Positions 24,540 through 34,588 of a stretch of DNA of 64,000 bases are shown here, piece after piece. Positions within the stretch are counted from its first letter, which is position 1. Each line of letters begins with the position of its first letter. The notes beneath the pieces are model-generated. The model saw only the letters and a list, made by a program, of their open reading frames with translations. It made no database searches and had not been told where the DNA came from. Origin of the DNA: Ceriagrion tenellum (taxonomy: Eukaryota > Arthropoda > Insecta > Odonata > Coenagrionidae). The DNA is taken from contig OY720644.1 of assembly GCA_963169105.1 (NCBI GenBank), forward strand, positions 1,943,001 through 2,007,000, written 5' to 3'. A program made the translations under genes and the position numbers.

Positions 24540-26470
24540 TCACCACTGTGTGCCTTGATCAATTTCCTTTAACGTTATTGACTTATCCTTGTTTCGATCT
24601 CCTGATATCCATCTTCTTCCCTATAATGACTCGACATTGACTCGATCCCTTTTAGGCCTCGCAGTATTAAGAAACAAGCCTATAACTAGCCCAATTTACT
24701 TGTCATTCTGATTTTTTATCTTCCTTCCTATCTTTAGGAGCTCTTCCCAATGGTTTTCTCATTAAATTCCCCTTTTCGGGAGTGCCTCCTTCACTTCACC
24801 CATCCTTTCAAAAATCCTTCACTCTTTGTCTGTTTGTTCTCTCCCAATATATTTCTCTAGTTCCTAAATATCAATCTATTACCGTTCACTTATTAATATC
24901 ATAAGCCTCTCATCCCCCAAAAATCTTCCCTATATTAATAGATGCCTACAATCAGCTCATAGCACTCTTGTCCTCCGACGCCAGAAATCATACAAAAAGT
25001 TGTCCTCCCTTTATGCTTCATATCTTCACCACGGCCTCTCCTTGCCATTGCACATCCCATCCACCTCTTTTCCTCTTCAAACCAGATCTAGCCACCCTCT
25101 TTCGCCTCTCTCCACCACCCGGATGTTTCCGCAGCGAACTCCCCAGTTTGAAGATTCTTCATCGACGATTGATTCTTCCCCTTCAGAGGAAACTCCCCTA
25201 GACACGCCGCAACAAGGGGTAGTCGGCTTATCCTCCACGCCCCTAAGGCCAGCTGAACTGTCGCTGATGAGTAAAGACCTCTCTTTCTCACTAACTCCCA
25301 AAATCTAATCTAAAAATTTAATCTAATCTAAAAAAATAAATATAAAACCTCCCTCTTCCTTTGAACCCAAGCCGCTTCCTTCTAATCACCCTGTTGAAAT
25401 TTTTGCCAACCAGCTTTTTTCGAAAATTTCCAACCCTCCTTTGTCGACTCCCTTAACCCCATACCAAAACTCTCCGCAGTAGAAATGGCGGCCCTCATGC
25501 AACTCATCCACAATCCCAAAATAGTAATAACTCAAGCTGACAAAGGTTCCACGGTAGTCATTCTTAAAACTAATGACTATATAAACGAAGCCCAAAGGCA
25601 ACTTTCTGATACATCCTCCTACAAGCCTGTTCCCTCAGATCCCACTCTTGATTTTGCAAATGAGTTCACTTCGATCCTCCTCCAAAAAGGTCCAATAGAA
25701 GATTTGAACTAAGTGTGACCTTTCCCTTCTCTCTGCTCCTCACCCCAAAACCCCTCATTTCTACATCCTTCCTAAACTTCACAAACCTAACATCCCCGGC
25801 CGTACTATTGTTTCCTCCTGCAGTTCCCCTACTGAACGCATATCGGCATTTTTCGACCGTTATCTGCAGCCTCACGTTCATGCCCTGCCCTCATTTATTA
25901 ATGATACACACCACTTTCTAAAGTATTTGAATTCTATCAAACTTCCACAGAATACACCACTTTTTATGGCCACAATAGACGTCACTTCCCTGTTCACTTC
26001 CATTCCCCACTCAGAAGGTCTCCGTTCCATCCGTCATTTTCTCAGCCAACTCCAGCCACTCCTCATATACCCAGTACCGACTTCCTCTTACAACTTTCCG
26101 AATTTATTCTCACCCACAATGCCTCCTTTTTCAATTATCTTTACTACCTCCAAACAAAGGGCTGTGCCATGGGAAGTCGATGTAGTCCTTCACATGCCAA
26201 CCTTCTTCTCGATCTTCTCGAAGATAACTTCCTCTCAAAAGCCCTCTTTTAAATCCTCCTACGTGGCTCCGGTGCATAGATGATCGAATTTTTTCCACTT
26301 GGAATTAGGCCATCTTTCCACCTTCAGGCCACCATTGAGTTCGTCAATTTCATGTGTTCCCATCCAATTTTTTTATATCAATCGGTCTGGATTTTAGAGT
26401 TCCACTACACTTCAGTGGCGAGTTACCCGAATTATCATAGGCTCTCGCAAAAAGTCTCCTAGCTAAAATG
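24540..26470 (+). pseudogene. Penelope-like element, reverse transcriptase relic
   Basis: Plus-strand frames carry the Penelope-like RT signature in order: 'LRRQKSYKKLSSLYASYLHH' (about 24,975-25,035); 'LSSTPLRPAELSLMSK' (25,230); 'QADKGSTVVILKTNDYI' (25,535-25,580); 'ILPKLHKPNIPGRTIVSS' and 'SSPTERISAFFDRYLQPHV' (25,760-25,880); 'MATIDVTSLFTSIPHSEGL' (25,965-26,020); 'KGCAMGSRCSPSHANLLL' (26,155-26,210); and a catalytic box 'CIDD' at 26,273-26,284 in place of YIDD. Frames shift several times and stops intervene, so it is inactive. No GIY-YIG endonuclease domain was found; the 3' coding part appears lost. Pyrimidine-rich DNA at 24,540-24,960 may be a more decayed N-terminal part. Confidence 0.88.
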
Positions 26471-27184
26471 GAAAATAGTATTTGTTTAACATTAAATTAA
26501 CAAATATAAACAATTCGTTGATCAATTTATGGTTTTTAATACTTAATTCAATGAATGGAGCCAATACGCACGTATAAAATGTCTGCTACATGCTAACTCT
26601 AGGGCTGAGTCCGCGGAGGCAGTTCTCAAAAACTATGAAAAAATATTTTTCTTTCATTGATATTGTACTAAAAATAAATATTTCAAGGTTTTCTCTGTAC
26701 TGAGGGACATATTTTAGCATATAAAAGGGCACCATCGCATCACTTACTATTAAATAAAAGAGAATGAGCTCAACATAATCGAATCCCTCAGTAGGGCCCT
26801 AGCCTGGAATACGTACGCGTCGAATGCGTAATAGCAGTTATTTAGCAATAAAAATAACAAATTTAAACAAACGGCTATTCATAATATTGTTTGCGATACT
26901 TAATGCAATGAGCTGGAGCTATCCGTGTACTCTAATTTCAATAATGCCTTGAAGGTTGGTAATCTCGCCTCCCTTCCTCCCCCCCCCCCTCCAAATTAAA
27001 AGACCTCGAGTCCTCATGTATCTATTTTTTTTTCAAGCCTTTTCTCCGCCGTGTCTTAATAAATCCCACTAACCTCTTCCAATCAAAAATCTTTTTCCCC
27101 GCTATCCTACCCCCGCCCCATAATTCCCTCCCCTCTTGCACTTCCCCTTCTCTCCCACCCTCCCATCCGTCCCAACCCTTCCCT
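26471..27184. other. no gene; pyrimidine-rich 3' flank of the Penelope-like element
   Basis: 26,471-26,930 is AT-rich with no feature. 26,940-27,184 is strongly C/T-rich, with a C10 run near 26,982, like the 3' segments that precede the stem-loop at 27,202. Confidence 0.4.
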
Positions 27185-27201
27185 CTCCGATCTTATTCCT
27201 C

Positions 27202-27238
27202 CCCTGACAAAGACACCACGGCTGTCGAAATATTAGGG
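27202..27238 (+). ncRNA. hammerhead-like stem-loop of the Penelope-like 3' region
   Basis: CTGACAA, one A, a GACA/TGTC stem with a short loop, then GAAA (27,227-27,230). Hammerhead ribozymes have CUGANGA directly joined to stem II and then GAAA, and Penelope-like elements are known to encode such ribozymes. Here one extra base lies before the stem and the conserved G of CUGANGA is A, so I regard it as a relic or a look-alike, not a proven ribozyme. Confidence 0.4.
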
Positions 27239-27245
27239 AGTCTAC

Positions 27246-28884
27246 TTCAGTTTTTTCGCCAGTGCTTCTGTTTTTTCGATTCAGATGCCATGGGTTCCTG
27301 GAAAGATATCACTTAATCAACGAAACAAAACCACTTAAAAGTAATAACTCTCTGTAGGGATCACTTTTCACAAGCACTAATGATGTATCTCTAAGTAAAT
27401 TAAGAACAATTGATTAAAATCAGCTTCGATTGATTAATATATAGGCCGCGCCATCGAAATGACATCATTTAGCTCCACATAGAGGAATGCCAGGCCTTTT
27501 AAATAATCGATTGAAGCAACGGAATAACATCGTAGATGTTCACAGCGAAGCAGACTGGATCTAAGATGAGCTTCGGGAATACGAAAAGCCAAGTCTACAA
27601 CTCGAGAGTTCATTCTCTTAATCGAATGAATAATCCTTTTACGAGACATACCATACTTAAATCCGAACAACCTGTGTGCTGTGGGAATCCGACTATTAAT
27701 CCTCGATCCAAGTCTGTAGGACAGAACGATATTGGCCAAAGAGAGAAAGAGTATTGTCCAGTTTCGTACGCGAAGAGGGAAATTCACGTCTTAAGTTCAA
27801 CGTGATCGAAAATATAGGCGATTATCTGTCCATTCCGTCATCGGAAACAAAGTGAACTCCGTAAAAAAATATGATTCATCGAAGCATGTGAATCTAGAAA
27901 ATGAAAGTACAAGAAGAAATTATCGCAACTTAAACATCGGAAAATGAGAAACGACGATTTTTTTTGGTTCAGAGAAGACTTTCCGAAAAATTACTATTTG
28001 GATTAACTTATCAACGATACAGAATAAAAAATGCTATTGGGACCATTCATATATTTTTAAACATAGTCAAAAAAATTCATAAACGGGATGATATTGCATT
28101 TTGCCAAACTGGCGCATAACGCGCGTAATTCTTTGCATAATAGAACCAATTGCATGGCATTCCAGATCATCGCATTTGGCAATAGAAGAGTTCATTGCGA
28201 ACGTCAATTTGGGCGTATGTGGGGAAAAACTACCAATCAAGCAAACTAACGCACATTAAGCATTAGGAAGGACTATACAATGAACCTACAATATAAACAA
28301 CATTAGACATTCATGAAGAAAATGTTACACCTATGCCCTATCTTCTGAATCACCCGATACGACAATACGATACACATCCATATGATACTCGTATTTGATT
28401 CGACATGTTTAATGCCCAGGTTCGATTTCTGTCACCCCAGCGACCTTTCATGGGTCATTGTTGGATTACCGAACGTGAAAGTGGTTTCATCGTGTCTTCC
28501 GAGCACAAAAACCCAAAAACTAAAATTTTCGCGAATTATTTCTAACTTTTTTGCATCTCAATTTTTTTTACATAAAAACCCCACACTGCAAAAATGCACC
28601 AGATACCAATATGCATCATCCATCACCAGCAAAAACTCAACGGTTGAACAGCCAGCTCAATGCCATCGACAGAAGAGCTCCCCAAGGGTGTCCGCATTAG
28701 ATTAGAAGTCCCCACAAGGGAATGGACAGATGGAGAGGTCCCGCTGAGGCAGTTTTACCGGTCCCACTCGATTACAGGGGTTCCGACCAGACTGCGAGAG
28801 AGAGGCGGAATAAAAGAACAATTCCCACCCACCCATTCGTGTGCCGTCAGTTTACTTCCAGTTCTCACTGCTGACAGACGTTTG
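27246..28884. other. no gene seen
   Basis: The minus open frame at 27,434-27,787 (117 aa) has no recognisable domain. Near 28,410 'ggttcgatttct' resembles a B box, but no convincing A box precedes it, so a SINE is only possible. The open frame at 28,382-28,705 is unsupported. Confidence 0.35.
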
Positions 28885-29090
28885 TTATTCTTATTAGGTG
28901 ATCTACCCGTTAAAGTAGGTTTAAATGAAAGTTTAAATGTATAAATTCTTTAGATTTTTAAAGTTGTAGGCCACTGTCTGCCGATAGTTCTTCTTTCATC
29001 TCCGCGCGAAGTCCTACCCTTCTTCAACCCGTCCATGAAGACTTCTTCTCCTTTCCCCGCTAGCCCAACATCCTTCCCTCTATCCTAGAC
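28885..29090 (-). pseudogene. RTE-like LINE 3' tail fragment
   Basis: The reverse complement has 'ttcatggacgggttgaagaa' and 'agggaaggatgttgg', both present in the 20,735-21,225 LINE tail. A 3' UTR follows, ending in 'gggtagatcacctaataaga', which matches the end of the 22,290 fragment. Confidence 0.6.
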
Positions 29091-29855
29091 CTGAGCAACC
29101 CACATCGACCCTTTACATGTATACTCCCTCCTCCGGGTCCCACCTACACTGCCTCCTCCGCCTCCTCATCTCCTCCAAAAGCTTCCTCTCCCCACCCTCC
29201 ACACAAAGCACTTACTCGTTTGTCTACCTATCCGCCCACCAAGCCTTCTCCGTACTCCTCGACACACTCACCTCGCCTAGCCTAGCCTAGCCTAACCATG
29301 CCGTCCTTTCTCAGTCCTCCTTTCTGCCCCATTCGACGCTCCACTCCATATACCACACATCCCAATAAACCCAATGGTCTCCGTCATCCGATCCCTTCTA
29401 TCATAAAACGCTTCCTCCTCCGCGAACGCAATTCTCCCGTCTTTAGTACCCAATGTGCAATTGGTCCAATTGAATGGTTTTCCTGTAGCGTGCAACCCAT
29501 GTAATTTAAATGCTCCACTTACTCCTGTTCATGCCCTTCTGCTTTTAGGGCCAGTCTCTCTTTCTTTGTCCAAGAGAATCTCATTATTTTTGTTTTAATA
29601 TGATTAACATTCATTCCTATTTTCTCGCACTGCTTTTCTAACGCATCTATCAAAACTTTTAATCCCTTCGATGATCGAATACCTGATCGCCCATGAATCT
29701 CCCGGAAAACAATTTAGTCCGCCCTAAAAACAAACTTCATTTCATTAGACGCCTATACATTTACTCAGTAACTCATAACAAACAAAAATAGCGGAGATTC
29801 CAACCGTTCAAAAATCGGCTGTTAATTTTGCTCTCTAACAATATTCTACCTCCGG
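29091..29855. other. no gene seen; C/T-rich, (CCTAG)n near 29,275-29,295
   Basis: Pyrimidine-rich start (29,100-29,300) with a short CCTAG repeat; then featureless DNA. Confidence 0.35.
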
Positions 29856-30313
29856 ATCCCTGCTAAAAATTCTGTAGAAGCTGTTCTGTAGAACGTAAGG
29901 AAGTCTACAGAATTTGACTATTTTTCTTCAGAACTAGTTCCTTTTCTAAGGACCTGTACAGAACATGAGAGACTGACTCTACAGAAAAAACGTTCAGCAG
30001 AGTTATTTTATGCAGAGCAAAATAACTCCTTACAAGCTGTTCTGTAGAACTTCAACAACTCTACGGAAATATGTGAGGTTTCCTTGAGCTTGTAAGGAGT
30101 CCTACAGAGCGTCAAAGGGCTTCTGTAGAACGTCCTAAGGAATTCCGCAGAACACCCTAAGGTATTCTGCAGAACATCCTAAGGTATTCTGCAGAACGTC
30201 GAAGGGAATTCCGTAAAATGGCGTTTCAATACTTTAAGGAATATCTACAGAACGTTTTGTGAAATTCTGTAGAAGTATTAATAAGGAAACTATACAGAAT
30301 TTTTAGCAGGGAT
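29856..30313 (+). mobile_element. 458-bp MITE built of TTCTGTAGAA-type units
   Basis: Terminal inverted repeats ATCCCTGCTAAAAATTCTGT and its exact complement at the other end. The interior consists of many variants of the self-complementary word GTTCTGTAGAAC in both orientations (about every 20-50 bp). One 22-bp tandem block (attctgcagaacatcctaaggt, about four units) lies at 30,120-30,207. There is no coding capacity. The target duplication is not clear: AT at most. Confidence 0.75.
30120..30207 (+). repeat. 22-bp tandem repeat inside the MITE
   Basis: Units begin at about 30,120, 30,142, 30,164 and 30,186; the second and third differ at two bases. Confidence 0.8.
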
Positions 30314-31440
30314 TTAGATTCCTAATAGACACGCCGAAAAACCCCAGCAAATAAGTAGGGGAGCAGACGTTCAATTTAATTCAAGTAATGAGTAGTTACA
30401 TAGTCAATATGGTGGTACCGGTTGCTCGGCACTAAACACGCGCATTTTAAAATTGCAATCACACCAACCATGGGATAAAATTTACAAAACTGAATAATGA
30501 GAGTAGTTATTCATTTTTCTTTTTCAGTTGTATCATTGAAGTCGGATCACTGGCAATTGGGAAGTAGCTCATCAAAACTTAGGTATCACGATTTTTTGCG
30601 TCACCAGTAATTATGCCGTTTACGCACCTGAATAATCTCCTCTTTGAGCGATACTTTTTTTCCAGCCCGAGGATCCGACTGCAGTCGTTACGAAATCAGG
30701 CATTTCCCTTCTTCGTCTGTACACGCATAATTTGGTTTACGATTGGAAAAACTAACACCGATTGAAGGCTTCACTTAATTGACATTTCATCGACTGATAT
30801 AATTCGCTTTTATTTTCAGTCTTAACTCAATTATTCAAGGGTATAAAATTAGTAATTGATAGAAAAAATACTATCTCTTACCACGTATTACTTGTACTCC
30901 CCTTTAAGCTCATGTCATTACTCACTATCACCAACCCATATTATTACATGTAAAATAACAGAAAAAAAATGTCTCAGAAAAGTTGAACTTCGTTGACGCT
31001 ATCACATAAAGTAATCGTTTAGTTTTCATGCGAATGTGAATTAGAGACCGTCCATTTCATTGGACGATATTGACTCCTTCCACAGTGGGTCGGACGACCA
31101 CCAAGGTCTCCTCCCCTTGAAGTGACAAAAGCAACAAAATAAAGAAAGATGCAACGTCGAACTTGTCGGCACAACATTTCCTCCTTTCCTCAGAGAGAGC
31201 ATAGATGACTAAAAAAGAAAACAAGTATGAAGCACTAATCCGTTAAAAAAAAGTCCCACTCTCCCTATCACTCTTTTCCCCTTCCAAATTCCTTTTCCTG
31301 ACTTACTCATGGGGTGATGTATCACACCCCCCGCCACACGTCCTTGCCGCTGAGTTGTGTGGATGTAGAGGGGCAGATTAACGCTCGCAGAGTCAAAGTG
31401 TTTTTTTTAATTTCAGTCAATTAAATAAACGTGCACGCAC
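30314..31440. other. no gene seen
   Basis: AT-rich sequence up to the 5' edge of the RTE-like LINE; no recognisable feature. Confidence 0.35.
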
Positions 31441-33753
31441 ATGTATCGCAAAACACAACTTTTTAGGAATGGCCGAGGAGGAGATAAATACAGACCTGGA
31501 GATAAAAAGAGATGCATGATATATTACATAATAGTAAAGCAAAGATTTAGAAACCAGGTTAAATCTAGTCACAGCTACCCTGGAGCTAAGGTGGATAGCG
31601 ATGACATACTAGTGATAGCAAACTGTGATATTAAATTTAAGATGCATAAAACGGTTAATCATAGTAAATGTCGTTTACATAAACTAAAAGACGTTGACAC
31701 TCTACTGGAATTTCAAGAAACAGCTGGCAAACTAGTGAATGAAAATGGTGGATGGGACGATATCAAATCTGGCTTAATAACAGCTGCTGACAAGGTTCTA
31801 AAGGTAAAGAAAATGAAACTTAAAAAATATTGGATGACCCAAGAGATCTTGGAGCTCATTGAAGAAAGAAATAAGTTAAGGTCCAAAAATTATAATAAAT
31901 ACAAGGCTGTTAAAAACAAGATAATAATAATGTGTAGGTCACAGAAAGAAATATGGATGAACGAAACAAGCAAAGAAATTGAGAAAGATTTAGTTGAGGG
32001 GAAACTTGACAAAGCCTACAGCAAAGTAAAAACATTACAATATAGACCGAAAACTAAGAGCAATATGGTGAAAGATAAACATGGGCAACTATTATTTGGG
32101 CATGAGGAAGTGTGTGATAGATGGACAGAATATATTGAAGACTTGTATGATGGTAAGGAAATTGAAAAAATATAAGAGTATATTGGGGAGGAAAATTCTA
32201 TTGACGCTGATAGCAAAGGGCCACCCATAACAAGAGCTGAGTTTAACAGTGTTCTGAATAAATTAAAGCAAAATAAAGCCACCGGTGCGGATAACATTGC
32301 AGCAGAACTACTGCAAAATAGTGGTCATACAATAAGGAATAAACTCTTCATGATTGTAACCAATTGCTATGAGGAAGGAAAGGTACCACATGATTTCACA
32401 CAAATCAGAACCATTACACTTCCCAAGAAAGGCAAAGCAAAGGATTGCACGAATTACCGAACAATAACGCTTCTGTCCCATGCTTCAACAATTTTATTAG
32501 TTACAGTAAAAGAGAGAATAAAAAAGAAAATTGATGCAACATTAGATAGTGATCAGTACGGCTTCAAATCAGGAAAAGGCACTCGAGAGGCAATTTTATC
32601 ATTGAGACAAATCCTAGGGAGGAGGCTAGAAATTAACAGGAAAACTTATATAGCTTTCGTTGATTCGGTAAAGGCTTTTGACCATGTTGACTGGAGACTA
32701 CTGTTCCAAGCAATGTGCAAAATAGGGTTGGATTGGGGAGACAAAAGATTGATTATAAACCTCTACAAAAACCAAAGTACGGAAATAGAAGTCAGTGGCA
32801 CCACGAAAGAAGCAAACGTCAGAAGAGGTGTTTGACAAGGTTGCCCAATATCGCCTTACTTGTTTAACTTATACATAGAAGAAGCAATGTCTGAAATGAA
32901 GACAAAGACAAGAGGAATTAAAATAAATGGCAAACAAATTCATTGTATTCGATTTGCAGACGACATAGCTCTAGTAGCTGACTCAGAGAAGGAATTAAGT
33001 CGAATGCTCAAGATTCTAAATAATATTTTATTAAAACTAAAACTTAAAATAAACACCAATAAAACTAAAATCATGGTGGTCGAAAGACAGAGAAGAGAAA
33101 AGATAATGAATATACGTATAGACGGAGTGAGACTGGAGGAAGTGATAGAGTTCTGCTACTTGGGTAGCATATTAGAGAATCATGACAACTGCTCCTCTGA
33201 GGTCAAAAGAAGAATAACGTTAGCCAAGAAAGCTTTTCAATTAAAGAAAAGTCTCCTAGTTAATAACAGCATTAGTATTTAGACTAGGAAGAAATTCCTG
33301 AAAAGCTTTGTATGGAGTGTGCTAACATATGGATGCGAGACATGGACACTAAGCAAGAGCAAAATGACCAAACTTGAAGCTGCAGAAATGTGGTTTTGGA
33401 GGAGGATTACAAAAACTAAGTGGACCGACAGGAAAACTAATGAGCAAGTACTAAATGAAGTACATAAAGAAAGAGAAATATTGGAAAGAATTAAAACAAG
33501 AAAAGCAAAGCTCATCAGACACTTACTTAGGCATGACAACTTCATACAAATATTATGGAAGGAAAAATTCTAGGCAAAAGACAGAGAGGACGACCGAGAA
33601 CTTCGTACCTAAAAGTATTGGCGATGGAAATGGGATGCACCTCGTACAATAAAATGAAGAGGAAGGCTGAAAAGAGAGATTGTTGGAAGTCGTGGCTGAA
33701 ACAACAAGGACAACCTTTCGAAGAGAAGAAGAAGAAGATGAGGAGGAGGAGGG
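31441..33753 (+). pseudogene. RTE-like LINE: endonuclease tail, reverse transcriptase, C-terminal domain
   Basis: One reading frame runs from 31,441 to 33,573, broken only by stops at 32,173 (TAA), 32,833 (TGA), 33,280 (TAG) and the terminal 33,571. A shift then continues it at 33,555-33,700. Order: endonuclease end 'IIVKQRFRNQVKSSHSYPGA' then VDSDD (family SDH); 'WTEYIEDLYDGKEI'; RT 'KLKQNKATGADNIAAELL'; 'DQYGFKSGKGTREAI'; 'FVDSVKAFDHVDW'; 'GCPISPYLFNLYIEEAM' after the TGA; intact FADD at 32,953-32,964; 'YGCETWTLSKSKM'; 'MWFWRRITKTKWTDRKTNEQ'; 'GKRQRGRPRTSY'. The 3' end is a purine-rich simple repeat (gaagaagaag, then GA), common for RTE tails. The start is a 5' truncation, not a true ATG. 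The family resembles RTE/BovB. It is probably the youngest LINE here, since substitutions rather than indels broke it. Confidence 0.92.
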
Positions 33754-33781
33754 GAGAGAGAGAGAGGGAGAGAGAGAGAGA
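33754..33781 (+). repeat. (GA)n tail
   Basis: A GA microsatellite directly after the gaagaagaag/gaggagg stretch that ends the LINE. Confidence 0.85.
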
Positions 33782-34037
33782 AGATTTTGATGGGAATAGC
33801 AGAGGAGGCAGTTACACGAGACGACAGACATCGCTTGAACAACACACACACACACGAGAGGAGGTTGGTTGGTTGGCGGGCGTCACAGATATATGCGCCC
33901 CCATTCGAATGTCCTGTTTTATGTTCGTCGGCCTTCAATCGTGAATGCTTTTATCTTTATCGGATCGCGAGAAATTCTTTCACGGAAATCGACCACACCA
34001 CTGGGGAACAAGTTACTAGTTGTCTTCACACAATTCC
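33782..34037. other. no gene seen
   Basis: Short spacer between the LINE tail and the next MITE; overlapping short frames have no domain. Confidence 0.3.
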
Positions 34038-34041
34038 TTGA

Positions 34042-34584
34042 GGTAGTGCGAGCGAGATAGTTCCCTAATCATAATAGAGACCATATTCGCATTATAAGTT
34101 TTAATTTCACCAGATGTGAGACACACGAATTAAATATTGCATTATTAATGGTGCAATAATATAGTGTTACATGACAGAAATCAAATGAAAATATCTAAAT
34201 AAGTATTTAACTTGACTCATTTTTTTTCACACGGTACGTTTGAAACTAAGCCAAAACGGAAGGTTTATTGTGATCCCGAAGAATGTACTGCGGTGACAGT
34301 ATGATTAATTTTCAAAAATAGTTGAGAAAACACAAAAACTACACACTTGATTTTTTGACGAGATCTAAGTGTAGGAAATGCCTCATTTTTACCATGAGGT
34401 CTCTCTGGATTGCATACACATACCATTTCCCATGTAAAAGGGCTGTTGTGTTTTGACAAATATCTCGGAAAGTAATGTGGTAAGGGGTTGAATTTTTGGT
34501 GTCATTAGAAGAGTGAGATATTTTCTATAAAATGAGACCAAATTTATTGATTTCTAAGAAAAATAATATTTCGCTCGGACTACG
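34042..34584 (+). mobile_element. TTAA-flanked MITE, copy B
   Basis: 543 bp, collinear with copy A (16,309). Left end GGTAGTGCGAGCGAGATAG after TTGA (mutated TTAA); right end ...CGCTCGGACTACG before TTAA (34,585-34,588). Inner blocks 'attgcattattaatggtgca' and 'accatttcccatgtaaaagg' are shared. Non-coding. Confidence 0.8.
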
Positions 34585-34588
34585 TTAA

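Noticed and set aside
27202..27238. A functional hammerhead ribozyme
   Set aside because: The core has A where CUGANGA needs G and one extra base before stem II; without a cleavage-site stem I could not support activity. Kept as hammerhead-like only.
27434..27787. 117-aa minus-strand frame as a gene or LINE piece
   Set aside because: No motif I could name; overlapping plus-strand frame of similar quality.
28381..28440. tRNA-derived SINE
   Set aside because: B-box-like word only; upstream part lacks an A box.
30120..30207. CRISPR-like array
   Set aside because: Contiguous 22-bp tandem units without spacers, inside a MITE of a eukaryotic genome.
33555..33944. Independent 129-aa protein
   Set aside because: Its first part is the frameshifted end of the RTE-like LINE protein; the rest is translated GA repeat and unique DNA.
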